From DATBVX01 sp035263105 (lineage in GTDB: Bacteria > Pseudomonadota > Gammaproteobacteria > Steroidobacterales > Steroidobacteraceae): a stretch of DNA of 64,000 nucleotides. Made by a program: the position numbers and the translations under genes. Positions 44,183-52,712 of this stretch are shown piece after piece. Position 1 is the first letter of the stretch. Every line of letters starts with the position of its first letter. The notes under the pieces are model-generated. The model did no database searches. It was not told the DNA's origin and worked only from the letters and a program-made list of their open reading frames with translations. The stretch lies in assembly GCA_035263105.1 (NCBI GenBank), contig DATFRO010000021.1:1-64000 (forward strand). The letters run 5' to 3'.

Positions 44183-44548
44183 TTACTTCTCGAGCCGGTT
44201 GCGCGCCTCGGCGTATTCGCGGCTGTCGAGCTTGCCGTCATGGTTGGCATCGACATCGCTGAAGATCGCCGCGAGACCGGGCTGGTCCTTCGCTTCTTCC
44301 TGGCTGACCACGCCGTCGCCGTTCACGTCGAGCGTGCTGAACTCGGGCAGCTGTGTCGCCGCCTGCGGCTCTTCATTCATCGGCGTCGCGTCGGAGGAAG
44401 GTGCAGTCGAAGGCTCCGTCGACGGTGCGGTCGAAGGAGAAGTCGACGGGGCCGTGGGGGGCTGCTCCGACGGGGGCGGATCACCCGCGTACACGGCGCC
44501 GGTGCTGAGCAATGCCGCGAGCGCGGCGAACTTGATACGGGTCTTCAT
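44183..44548 (-). CDS. Exported EF-hand protein with repeat linker
   Basis: A 121-residue protein: signal peptide (MKTRIKFAALAALLSTGAVYA), a Pro/Ser/Thr-rich linker made of near-repeats of TAPST (~25-50), then two EF-hand loops, DVNGDGVVSQEE and DVDANHDGKLDSREY. It should bind Ca2+ in the periplasm or outside. The start at 44548 has GAGGA at good spacing. A sigma-54-type promoter is 72 bp upstream and the divergent neighbour is the glrK kinase, so it may belong to the GlrR regulon. Confidence 0.85.
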   Translation of the reverse strand: MKTRIKFAALAALLSTGAVYAGDPPPSEQPPTAPSTSPSTAPSTEPSTAPSSDATPMNEEPQAATQLPEFSTLDVNGDGVVSQEEAKDQPGLAAIFSDVDANHDGKLDSREYAEARNRLEK

Positions 44549-44619
44549 AAGCATGTCCTCGTTTTGCAATATTTACCTGGCGGCGCCGCGTACTGGTCGG
44601 TGCCTCGCAGGGGTTGCGG

Positions 44620-44635
44620 AGCAAGGGCCATGCCA
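44620..44635 (-). promoter_or_regulatory. Sigma-54 promoter of the EF-hand gene
   Basis: On the minus strand TGGCAT-GGCCC-TTGCT matches TGGCACG-N4-TTGCA/T with one mismatch and the exact GG-N10-GC spacing. Transcription would start near 44609, 60 bp before the ATG. Confidence 0.7.
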
Positions 44636-44791
44636 CGCCGGGCGAAACTACTGGCTTCAAGCGCTTAGCCGCCGCTGAGCGCCGTGCGGCGTGTGCCGCG
44701 CGCCGCCGCAGCGTCGTCAACAGGCAACGCATTTGAACCGCGGAGCGCTTTGCGCAGTCCCATTGGCGCGAGGCGTGCAGGGAATCGGGTG

Positions 44792-46237
44792 ATGCGACGG
44801 CCGAGATCGATTGTCCGGCTGATACTGATCGGGTTCGCCGCCGTAGCCGTGCCGCTGATCGCGGCGGTGGTCACCGCCGTCGTGCAGGTGGACCGCCTCG
44901 CGCAGCGTAATCGCGCCGCGGTGCTCGATGCCGAGAACGCCACGCACGAGAGCCGTGCGCTGATCGAGTACCTCACCACCATGGAGCGCAGCCTCGGCCA
45001 ATATGGAGTGTTTCGTGACCGGGATTTCTACCTGACGTACCTGGACGCACGGCGCGAATTCCAGTCGGCGGCGCAGCGGCTGGGTGCACTGAACCTGAAT
45101 GCGATCCTGCGCCGCCAGCTCGGCGAGCTGGTGCAGTCGGAGGCCGAGCTCAATCGCTCGGTGCTGACGCCGGGCGGCGAGCCGATCGACTCCGCCAGCC
45201 CGCGCGACACCGCCGATGCGTGGGCCGCACTCAACGCGCGGGCGCGTTCCATTCTTGCCGAGAGCAGCAAGCTGATCGAAAGCCATGCGAGCCGTGCCAA
45301 GGACATGTCGACCGATCTGCAACGCACCCTGCTGCTGCAGGCGGCCGCCGCCGTACCCGTGGCGGTGCTGCTCGCCATCGTGTTCGTCGTGCTGATCACG
45401 CGCCCACTGCGGCAGATCGAAAGCGAGATCCGGCGGCTCGGGTCCGGCGACTTCGCGGCGAGCGTCGCGGTGCGCGGCCCGCGCGACCTCGAGGAACTCG
45501 GCAGCCGCCTCGACTGGCTGCGCCGGCGCATCCTCGAGCTGGAGGAGCAGAAGGCGACGTTCCTGCGCCACATCAGCCACGAGCTCAAGACACCGCTCAC
45601 GACCTTGCGCGAAGGGTCGGAACTGCTGCTCGACGATGACGCGCGCGGCCTCAACGCGGAACAGCTCGAAATCGCCTACATCATGCGCGACAGCGGCGTG
45701 CAGCTGCAGCGCCTCATCGAGGACCTGCTCGAATTCGGGCGCACGCAGGTGCCGCGCGCCGGGGCGACACAACGCGCGCAGGTGGCGCTCGATGATGTGG
45801 TGCGCAGTGCGCTCGAGGGGCAGAGCCTGGTGAAGACCGCCAAGGCGCTCACCATCGAGGCGCAGCTCGCACCCGCGGTCCTGCAGGGCGACCAGGGGCA
45901 GCTGCGCATCCTGGTCGACAACCTGCTGTCGAACGCCGTCAAGTACACGCCGGCGCACGGCCGCATCCTCGTGAGCCTCGCGAGGAACGATACCGACGTC
46001 ACGCTCGAAGTCGCCGACAACGGGCCCGGCATCGATGCGGACGAGCGCGAGCGTGTGTTCGAGCCTTTCTACCAGGGCCGCGCGCCCTACCAGGGCCATG
46101 TGCAGGGCACGGGCCTCGGGCTCGCGATCGCGCGCCAGTACGCCGAAGCGCACGACGGCTCGATCGACATCGCTGACTCTCCTCTCGGGCAGGGCGCCTG
46201 TGTGCGCGTGCGCTTTCGGCTCGCGCGGGCGGCATGA
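44792..46237 (+). CDS. glrK: GlrK (QseE)-type sensor histidine kinase
   Basis: A 481-residue kinase: helices at ~8-28 and ~185-210 flank a periplasmic four-helix sensor; HAMP; HisKA with FLRHISHELKTPLTT (H263); HATPase with NLLSNAVKYTP, NGPGI and GTGLGLAIA. The order kinase-lipoprotein-sigma-54 regulator is that of glrK-qseG-glrR (qseEGF) in enterobacteria, where GlrK phosphorylates GlrR and QseG tunes the kinase. The stop is directly followed by the lipoprotein ATG. Confidence 0.9.
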   Translation: MRRPRSIVRLILIGFAAVAVPLIAAVVTAVVQVDRLAQRNRAAVLDAENATHESRALIEYLTTMERSLGQYGVFRDRDFYLTYLDARREFQSAAQRLGALNLNAILRRQLGELVQSEAELNRSVLTPGGEPIDSASPRDTADAWAALNARARSILAESSKLIESHASRAKDMSTDLQRTLLLQAAAAVPVAVLLAIVFVVLITRPLRQIESEIRRLGSGDFAASVAVRGPRDLEELGSRLDWLRRRILELEEQKATFLRHISHELKTPLTTLREGSELLLDDDARGLNAEQLEIAYIMRDSGVQLQRLIEDLLEFGRTQVPRAGATQRAQVALDDVVRSALEGQSLVKTAKALTIEAQLAPAVLQGDQGQLRILVDNLLSNAVKYTPAHGRILVSLARNDTDVTLEVADNGPGIDADERERVFEPFYQGRAPYQGHVQGTGLGLAIARQYAEAHDGSIDIADSPLGQGACVRVRFRLARAA

Positions 46238-46825
46238 ATGAGTGCCGTGCGTCGCCTGTCGATCGGGTTCGCAACGCTGCTGCTCGCGGCGTGTCACTCG
46301 CATCCGCCGAAGTCGGATAAGCCCGAGCACGCCTCGAGCGAGATGGTGCTCGCCGGCCTCAGCAGCTATGCGCGGAACGTGCGCCAGGAAGATGACGCGG
46401 GACTCGCCGCCGAGAAGACGCGACTGGATGCGCTGCCCAAATCGGCGGCGCGCGATCTGCGGCTCGCGATGCTGCTCGACCAGGAACGGAGCGCGCTGTA
46501 CGACCCGGGGCGCGCCTCGCAATTGCTCGACGATGCGGCGCATGCCAGCGCCGCGGAGCCCGCGGAGCGCGCCTTCGCGGACATGCTGCTCGCGACCGCG
46601 GGCGCCGAGCCGCGCTCCTGCAGCGAAACCGGTTTCACGCAGGACCTGGTGCAGAAGCTCGCGGACGAGGAGCAGCGGCGCACCGAGCTCACCACGCGAC
46701 TCGAGAACACGCGCCAGGAGCTCGAGGCCGAGCGCACGCAGCGCGTGAAGCTCGAGAAGCAGCTCGAGGCGCTCAAGTCGATCGAAACGCAGATCAAGAA
46801 CCGGGAGAACGATGCGGGGCACTGA
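46238..46825 (+). CDS. QseG-like outer-membrane lipoprotein
   Basis: A 195-residue lipoprotein: signal and lipobox LLLAAC near residue 19, then an alpha-helical body and a coiled-coil C-terminus (LTTRLENTRQELEAERTQRVKLEKQLEAL). In E. coli, QseG is a lipoprotein that binds QseE/GlrK. The position between glrK and glrR, and a 14-bp overlap with glrR, support this role here; sequence similarity alone is weak. Confidence 0.8.
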   Translation: MSAVRRLSIGFATLLLAACHSHPPKSDKPEHASSEMVLAGLSSYARNVRQEDDAGLAAEKTRLDALPKSAARDLRLAMLLDQERSALYDPGRASQLLDDAAHASAAEPAERAFADMLLATAGAEPRSCSETGFTQDLVQKLADEEQRRTELTTRLENTRQELEAERTQRVKLEKQLEALKSIETQIKNRENDAGH

Positions 46826-48236
46826 AGTCAGCAGCCAGCCGGCGCGCATCCTGATCGTCGACGACGACGTGAAGCTGCTGCGCCTGCTCGCGATCCGACT
46901 GCGGCGCGCCGGCTGGATCATTGAGACCGCTGAGGACGGCCGCCAGGCGCTCGCCGCGATCCCGGGCTTCCGCCCGCAAGTGGTCGTGACCGACGTGCGC
47001 ATGGGCGGGATGGACGGCATGGCACTGTTCGAAGCGCTGCGTTCGCAGCACCCGACGCTCCCCGTGATCATTCTCACCGCGCACGGCACGATCCCGGACG
47101 CGGTCGACGCCGCGCAGCGCGGCGTCTTCGCCTACCTCACCAAGCCCTTCGACAGCGAGCGGCTGACGGAAACGATCGGCAAGGCGCTGCGCGCGTCGGG
47201 CTCACAGGGCAACGGCGGTGGCGATGTCGCCGGCCAGTGGCGCGCCGAGATCGTCACCCGCAGCCCTGCAATGGAGGCACTGCTCGGCGCCGCTCGCAAG
47301 GTGGCGCACACCGATTCGAGCGTGCTGATCCAGGGCGAGAGCGGCACCGGCAAGGAATTGCTGGCGCGTGCCATTCACCGCGCCAGTCGCCGCCACGACC
47401 AGCCTTTCATCGCGGTGAACTGCAGCGCGATTCCCGAGGCGCTGTTCGAGTCGGAGTTCTTCGGCCATCGCAAGGGCTCCTTTACCGGCGCGATCGAGAG
47501 TCGCGTGGGCCTGATCCAGTCGGCGCACCAGGGGAGCCTCTTGCTGGATGAGATCGGCGACATGCCGCTGACGTTTCAGTCGAAGCTCCTGCGCGCGTTG
47601 CAGGAGCGTGAAGTACGCCCGGTGGGCGCGATGGATCCGCTGCCGGTGGACGTGCGGGTGATCGCGGCGAGTCACCAGGACCTGGAGCTCGCGGTGCGCG
47701 AGCGGCGCTTTCGCGAGGACCTCTACTACCGCATCAACGTGGTGACGCTGGAGATTCCCGCGCTCGGCTCGCGCCGCGAAGACATCCCGCTGCTCGCGAC
47801 GCACTTCCTCGCCGCGATCCGCGCCAAGCTCGCCGATACCGCGGTCGACGTGAGCGGCTTCTCTTCGGAAGCCATGGAACTGCTGGTCTCCGCGCCCTGG
47901 CCCGGGAACATCCGCCAGCTCCGCAACGTCGTCGAACAATGCGTGGTGCTCGCCACCACGCCGCTGATCCCGGCCTCCCTGGTGCAGAAGGCCTTGCGCA
48001 GCAAGCCGCGCGAGTTCCTGCCGTTCGCCCGTGCGCGCGACAACTTCGAATTCGACTACCTCGTGAACCTGCTACAGATGACGCTCGGCAACGTCGCGCA
48101 GGCGGCGCGCCTCGCGGATCGCAATCGCTCCGAGTTCTACAAGCTCCTGCGCAAGCACAACCTCGATCCGCAGGTGTTTCGCAGCGACGAAGGCGCCGCG
48201 GCGCCTGGAAAAACCGACCGCCTGGAGCGGCAGTAA
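46812..48236 (+). CDS. glrR: GlrR (QseF)-type sigma-54 response regulator
   Basis: A 474-residue regulator: receiver (1-~125; D61 in VVTDVRMGG), AAA+ domain (~150-390) with GESGTGKE Walker A (~176) and GSFTGA sigma-54 contact loop (GAFTGA in most), and a short C-terminal helix-turn-helix (VAQAARLADRNRSEFYKLLRKHNL). In enterobacteria GlrR turns on the small RNA glmY and rpoE; I see no glmY here. Two sigma-54 promoters flank the operon on the minus strand. Confidence 0.92.
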   Translation: MRGTEVSSQPARILIVDDDVKLLRLLAIRLRRAGWIIETAEDGRQALAAIPGFRPQVVVTDVRMGGMDGMALFEALRSQHPTLPVIILTAHGTIPDAVDAAQRGVFAYLTKPFDSERLTETIGKALRASGSQGNGGGDVAGQWRAEIVTRSPAMEALLGAARKVAHTDSSVLIQGESGTGKELLARAIHRASRRHDQPFIAVNCSAIPEALFESEFFGHRKGSFTGAIESRVGLIQSAHQGSLLLDEIGDMPLTFQSKLLRALQEREVRPVGAMDPLPVDVRVIAASHQDLELAVRERRFREDLYYRINVVTLEIPALGSRREDIPLLATHFLAAIRAKLADTAVDVSGFSSEAMELLVSAPWPGNIRQLRNVVEQCVVLATTPLIPASLVQKALRSKPREFLPFARARDNFEFDYLVNLLQMTLGNVAQAARLADRNRSEFYKLLRKHNLDPQVFRSDEGAAAPGKTDRLERQ

Positions 48237-48253
48237 CTACATGTAGGAAGGAA

Positions 48254-48288
48254 GCGGACACCGTCCGCGGGAGCGAAGCGGTGTCCGC
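48254..48288. terminator. Hairpin between convergent glrR and small gene
   Basis: Perfect 10-bp arms GCGGACACCG/CGGTGTCCGC with a 15-nt loop. It contains the TGTCCGC heptamer seen upstream of the exporter operon; as it lies between two convergent stops, termination is the simplest role. Confidence 0.5.
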
Positions 48289-48301
48289 GATTCGGCTTCG
48301 A

Positions 48302-48493
48302 TCAGCCCGGCGGAGTGCCGGTCTCGTCGTCGTCCTCGTCCGACGACGGATTGCGACGCGGATCGCCCGGGTTGTTGCGCTTCCTGCGCTCTTCCTCTTC
48401 GCGCTCGCGCCGCGTCTGCTGGTCTCCACCACCCGGGGTGTTGCCCGGATTGTTGGGCTTCTGCGGGTTGTGCGTTGGATTCTGGTTCGCCAT
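48302..48493 (-). CDS. Small disordered charged protein
   Basis: A 63-residue protein with three blocks: Asn/Pro/Gly-rich (1-24), Arg/Glu-rich (27-39) and Asp/Glu-rich (50-58). No hydrophobic segment; it should be disordered. GGAG lies 9 bp before the ATG. It lies convergent to glrR and has a sigma-54-type promoter 66 bp upstream. Function unknown. Confidence 0.65.
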   Translation of the reverse strand: MANQNPTHNPQKPNNPGNTPGGGDQQTRREREEEERRKRNNPGDPRRNPSSDEDDDETGTPPG

Positions 48494-48558
48494 GACAATT
48501 ACTCCATTGTGTAACGGTTCCATTCCGGACTGTGCCTTCCGGTGGCACCGGGGAAACT

Positions 48559-48574
48559 TGCAGGGTCCGTGCCA
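48559..48574 (-). promoter_or_regulatory. Sigma-54 promoter of the small disordered protein
   Basis: On the minus strand TGGCAC-GGACC-CTGCA keeps GG-N10-GC with one mismatch to consensus. Transcription would start near 48549. A palindrome CCGCAG-C-CTGCGG (48608-48620) lies upstream. Confidence 0.65.
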
Positions 48575-48685
48575 CGCATGCATTTGCCAACCGCGCTTCA
48601 TTACAATCCGCAGCCTGCGGCGGTCATGGGAACCTGAACGTTGCGGACCGGCTCCAAAATAAGGGTACGAACAGTGGAGAGCGGA

Positions 48686-49501
48686 ATGAATCGAGTGAAG
48701 CGGATCGCGGTGCTGCTGCTTGCCGGAGGGGCACTGCTCGCCGGTTGCCAGACCGTCCAGACCACCGCGCCCGGCGCAATCGGCATCGAGCGCAAGCAGC
48801 AGATGCTCGTGTCCGAGGAGCAGGTGGACCAGGCCGCGGCGCAGGCTTACGCGGGCGAACTGCAGAAGGCACGCGAGGCGGGCAAGCTCAACAGCAACCC
48901 GCAGGTCGTGCAGCGTGTGCGCACTGTCTCGGAGCGCCTGATCCCGCAGACGGCGACGTTCCGGCCCGACGCGCCCGGCTGGAAATGGGAAGTGAACGTA
49001 CTCAGCACCAAGGAGCTCAACGCCTACTGCATGCCGGGCGGCAAGATCATGGTGTACACGGGGCTGATCGACCAGCTCAAGCTGAGCGACGATGAGCTCT
49101 CCGCGGTGATCGGCCACGAGATCGGGCACGCGCTGCGTGAGCACAGCCGCGAGCGCGTGTCGCGCGCCTACGCGCAACAGATCGCGCTCAGCGGCGTCGC
49201 GGCCGCCGCGGGACTGGGGCAGGGCACGCTCGATCTCGCCAACCAGATCGCCGATGTCACCTTCCAGCTGCCACACAGCCGTGAACAGGAAGCCGAGGCG
49301 GATCGCATCGGCCTGGAACTGATGGCGCGCGCCGGCTACGACCCGCACGCGGCCATCAACGTGTGGAAAAAGATGGAACAGCAGAACCAGAGCTCGCCGC
49401 CGGAATTCCTGAGCACCCACCCTTCGAGCCAGTCGCGAATTTCCGACCTCGAAGCCGCGCTCCCGCGCGTGCTGCCGCTCTACCAGGCCGCGCATCGCTA
49501 G
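48686..49501 (+). CDS. M48 family metalloprotease lipoprotein (LoiP-like)
   Basis: A 271-residue zinc protease. Lipobox LLAGC near residue 18 puts it on the periplasmic face of the outer membrane. Zinc site HEIGHALREHSRE with a downstream Glu in EQEAEADRIGLELM and STHPSSQSRISDLE. Such proteins (LoiP/BepA-like) cut misfolded outer-membrane proteins. A GGAGAGCGGA site precedes ATG 48686. Confidence 0.93.
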   Translation: MNRVKRIAVLLLAGGALLAGCQTVQTTAPGAIGIERKQQMLVSEEQVDQAAAQAYAGELQKAREAGKLNSNPQVVQRVRTVSERLIPQTATFRPDAPGWKWEVNVLSTKELNAYCMPGGKIMVYTGLIDQLKLSDDELSAVIGHEIGHALREHSRERVSRAYAQQIALSGVAAAAGLGQGTLDLANQIADVTFQLPHSREQEAEADRIGLELMARAGYDPHAAINVWKKMEQQNQSSPPEFLSTHPSSQSRISDLEAALPRVLPLYQAAHR

Positions 49502-49531
49502 GGTAGGTCTGTGCCGACCTGCTCACACTGA

Positions 49532-51664
49532 ATGTCGGCCGCGCGCGGCGCTTCGCGGAGTCTGTTCCGGCCGGGCAGCAACTGCTGGCGCAGCGTGCGT
49601 GCGCCGCGCATGTCGCTGCTGGTCGACGGCGCGGACTACTTCGACGCCTTCGCCGCCGCGGCCGGGCACGCGCAGCGCTCCATCCTGATCCTCGCGTGGG
49701 ACTTCAACAGCCACACCCCGCTCCGTATCGGGGCTGACGGCGAGGCGTTGCTCCTGGGCGAGTTCCTCAATTCGCTGGTGCGCCATCGGTTGCGCCTGCA
49801 GGTGCGCGTGCTGATCTGGGATTACCCGATGATCTTCGGCACCGACCGCGAGTTTCCGCCCATCTACGGGCTCGGCTGGACGCCGCATCGGCGCGTGAAG
49901 GTGCGCTACGACAACACGCACCCCGTCGCCGCGTGCCACCACCAGAAGATCGTGGTGATCGACGATCACATCGCCTTCTGCGGTGGCATCGACCTGGCGA
50001 TGAAGCGCTGGGACACGCGCGAGCATCGTGCGGAGGATCCGCGGCGCGCGGTCGACGGGAGCACCTACCCGCCGTTCCACGACGTCATGATGATGGTCGA
50101 CGGCGCAGCGGCCGCGACGCTCGGTGAGCTGGCGCGCGAGCGCTGGCGCGTGGCCACGGGGCGGAGCCTGCGAGCGGTGCCCGTCCAGCAGGACCTGTGG
50201 CCCAGGCAGCATCCGCCGCTCATCACCGATGCGCAGCTGGCGGTCTCGCGTACCCAGCCCGCGGCGGAGAATCGCGCGGCGATACGCGAGGTCGAGAGCC
50301 TGTACCTCGACCTGATCGCGCGAGCGCGCGATTACATCTACATCGAGAACCAGTACTTCACCTCGCAGCGCATCGGTGATGCGCTCGCCGCGCGTCTCGC
50401 CGAGCCGCAGGGTCCGGAGATCATCGTGGTGTTGCGCCTGCTGAGTCACGGCTGGCTCGAAGAGCTCACGATGCAGAACCTGCGCGGGCGCCTGGTGGAG
50501 CGCCTCAGGCACGCCGACCCGCACGGCCGCTTCCACGTCTATTACCCGTTTGTCGAAGGCCTGCCGGAGGGGACCTGCATCGACCTGCACTCCAAGCTCA
50601 TGATCGTCGACGATGAGTGGCTGCGGGTCGGCTCGTCCAATCTCTGCAATCGCTCGATGGGGCTCGACAGCGAGTGCGATCTCACGCTCGAGTCGCACGA
50701 TCGCCGGGAATCGCGACACGTCCGGGCATTCCGCGACGGCCTGCTGGCGGAGCACCTCGGCACGGAGCCGGCGCGGGTTGCGGACTCGATCGCGGCACAC
50801 GGCTCGATCAGCGCCGCGATCGAAGAGCTCGGCACGCCCGCGCGCGCACTCAAGCGACTCGACATCGAGGCGGTCTCGGATGCCGTCCTGAACCTCGCGA
50901 GCCTGGTCGACCCGGAACAGCCGGTCGCGCTCGAGAAGCTGGAAGCGGAGTTCGGTCCCCGCGCCGCGAAGCGCCGTCGCAGTCTGTGGGGCAAAGTCGC
51001 CATCGCGGCACTGGTGCTTGCGGCGCTCGGGGCGCTGTGGCGCTACACGCCGATGGCCGGCCTGGTGACGGCGGATCGCATTACCGGCTGGGCCGATCGC
51101 TTCGCGCACAACCCGTGGGCTGCGCTGATCGTCGTGTCCGCGTATACGCCGGCCTGCGTGACATTGTTTCCGCGCCCGCTGATCACGTTGTTCGGCGTCC
51201 TGGCCTTTGGTCCCTGGCTCGGCTTCACCTACGCGATGTGCGGCATCCTGTTGGCTGCGCTGCTGTCGTACGTCGCGGGTCTGCGGCTCGATCGCGGCAC
51301 GGTGCGCCGGCTCGCGGGACCGAAGCTCAATCACATGATCGAGCAGTTGCGTCAGCGCGGCCTGATCGCAATGACTGCGCTACGCCTGGTGCCAATTGCG
51401 CCGTTCGTGGTGGAAGGAGTCGTCGCCGGCGCGATCCGCATGAGCCTCAAGGACTTCATGCTGGGGACCGCCATCGGCATCCTGCCTGGAACGCTCGCGG
51501 CCACCGTCTTCGGTCACCAGCTCGAGGCGGCGCTGCGCGATCCGCGGCAGATCAACGTGTGGCTGATCGTGCTGGTGGTGGTGGTGTTCGTGGTGGCGAC
51601 GCTCGCGGTCCGCCGCTGGCTGATGACGGCCCAATCCCATGAAAGCGCGCCCGCGAGACAGTGA
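49532..51664 (+). CDS. Phospholipase D / cardiolipin synthase fused to a VTT membrane domain
   Basis: A 710-residue protein with two HKD motifs: HHQKIVVIDDHIAFCGGID (~135) and HSKLMIVDDEWLRVGSSNL (~353), so the PLD active site is complete. From ~490 on come six hydrophobic segments with the SNARE-associated/VTT (DedA/TMEM64-like) signature (FPRPLITLFGVLAFGPWLGF..., ALRLVPIAPF). DedA-type domains move lipids across membranes, so one protein could make or cut phospholipid and flip it. The last 26 bp overlap the EEP gene. Confidence 0.9.
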   Translation: MSAARGASRSLFRPGSNCWRSVRAPRMSLLVDGADYFDAFAAAAGHAQRSILILAWDFNSHTPLRIGADGEALLLGEFLNSLVRHRLRLQVRVLIWDYPMIFGTDREFPPIYGLGWTPHRRVKVRYDNTHPVAACHHQKIVVIDDHIAFCGGIDLAMKRWDTREHRAEDPRRAVDGSTYPPFHDVMMMVDGAAAATLGELARERWRVATGRSLRAVPVQQDLWPRQHPPLITDAQLAVSRTQPAAENRAAIREVESLYLDLIARARDYIYIENQYFTSQRIGDALAARLAEPQGPEIIVVLRLLSHGWLEELTMQNLRGRLVERLRHADPHGRFHVYYPFVEGLPEGTCIDLHSKLMIVDDEWLRVGSSNLCNRSMGLDSECDLTLESHDRRESRHVRAFRDGLLAEHLGTEPARVADSIAAHGSISAAIEELGTPARALKRLDIEAVSDAVLNLASLVDPEQPVALEKLEAEFGPRAAKRRRSLWGKVAIAALVLAALGALWRYTPMAGLVTADRITGWADRFAHNPWAALIVVSAYTPACVTLFPRPLITLFGVLAFGPWLGFTYAMCGILLAALLSYVAGLRLDRGTVRRLAGPKLNHMIEQLRQRGLIAMTALRLVPIAPFVVEGVVAGAIRMSLKDFMLGTAIGILPGTLAATVFGHQLEAALRDPRQINVWLIVLVVVVFVVATLAVRRWLMTAQSHESAPARQ

Positions 51665-52427
51665 GCCGGCGCCGTACCCGCGGAGCGCCGCCGCCACTCA
51701 CCGCGTGCAAGTCGCGACTTACAACATTCATCGCTGCGTGGGCGCCGACGGGCGTTGCGACCCGAGCCGCATCGCCTCGGTGATCGCCGAGCTCGATTGC
51801 GATGCCATCGGCCTGCAGGAAGTCGACAACACGCCGGGCCCGGCGCCGACCTCCATGCAGCTCGACTTCCTCGCCTCGGCCTGCGCCATGCGTGCGGTGG
51901 CGGGCTTGCGCATCCTGCGCCACCGCGGCCACTACGGAAATGCGCTGCTGACGCGCCACCCGGTGCGCTCCGTGCGGCGGCACGATCTGAGCTTCTCGTG
52001 GCGCGAGCCGCGCGGCGCACTCGACGTGGAACTGGATGTGCACGGCCGCCCGGCGCGCTTCATCGTCACGCATCTCGGGCTCACGCCCGGCGAACGCCGC
52101 CACCAGATGCGCAAGATCCTCGAGATCGTGGGCGACGTCGCGCAGCGTTCTCCGGTCGTGCTGCTCGGCGATATCAATGAGTGGCTGCCACTCGGCAAGC
52201 CGCTGCGCTGGCTGCATGCGCTCTTCGGCCGCCCGCCCGCGCCGCGCTCGTTCCCGTCGCTGTTACCGCTGTTCGCGCTCGACCGGATCTGGGCCAGCCC
52301 GCGTGCGAGCCTCCTCAGCGTGCGCGCGCATCGCTCGCGCGACTCACGCCTCGCGTCCGATCATCTGCCGGTGACCGCCACGCTGGAGGTGCCCGCGTCG
52401 GCCGCGGCGCAACCTCCGGATGACTAG
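51639..52427 (+). CDS. EEP-family endonuclease/phosphatase (YbhP-like)
   Basis: A 262-residue metal-dependent hydrolase: VATYNIHRC, LQEVDNT (metal Glu), THLGLTPGERRHQ, LLGDINEW (Asp-Asn pair), and SDHLPVTATL at the end. It overlaps the PLD-VTT gene by 26 bp, so it is probably translated with it. In enterobacteria ybhP (EEP) lies next to the cardiolipin synthase clsB, and this pairing suggests a shared phospholipid role. Substrate unproven. Confidence 0.9.
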   Translation: MKARPRDSEPAPYPRSAAATHRVQVATYNIHRCVGADGRCDPSRIASVIAELDCDAIGLQEVDNTPGPAPTSMQLDFLASACAMRAVAGLRILRHRGHYGNALLTRHPVRSVRRHDLSFSWREPRGALDVELDVHGRPARFIVTHLGLTPGERRHQMRKILEIVGDVAQRSPVVLLGDINEWLPLGKPLRWLHALFGRPPAPRSFPSLLPLFALDRIWASPRASLLSVRAHRSRDSRLASDHLPVTATLEVPASAAAQPPDD

Positions 52428-52693
52428 CGCGCTCTGCCGCGCCGGATCAGGTTGACGATGGCGAGCAGGATGATCGCGCCGAGGAGCGAGATCAGCAGCC
52501 CGCTGAAGGAGAAGTCGCCCTGGTTGATGGTGCCGGTGCCGAAGAGCGGTGCCAGGAGCCACCCGCCGAGCACCGCGCCCACGATGCCGACCACGATGTT
52601 GAGGAAGATGCCCTGCTGAGCGTCGGTGCGCATGAAGAGGCTGGCGAGCCAGCCCACCAGACCACCGACCACGAGCCAGATGATGATTGCCAT
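52424..52693 (-). CDS. GlsB/YeaQ/YmgE stress membrane protein
   Basis: An 89-residue protein with three hydrophobic segments (IIIWLVVGGLVGWLASLFM, a GIVGAVLGGWLLAPLF block, and LLISLLGAIILLAIVNLI) and a basic tail, as in the transglycosylase-associated GlsB family. These are induced by general stress. It lies 19 bp after the next upstream gene (52713), so both may use the sigma-54 promoter at 53019. Its stop shares CTAG with the EEP stop. Confidence 0.92.
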   Translation of the reverse strand: MAIIIWLVVGGLVGWLASLFMRTDAQQGIFLNIVVGIVGAVLGGWLLAPLFGTGTINQGDFSFSGLLISLLGAIILLAIVNLIRRGRAR

Positions 52694-52712
52694 GGATCAC
52701 CTCGCGATGAAA

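Noticed and set aside
48543..48562. TGGCAC ... TTGCA on the plus strand before the M48 gene
   Set aside because: The spacer is 9 bp instead of 5, which breaks the GG-N10-GC rule; the overlapping minus-strand site fits instead.
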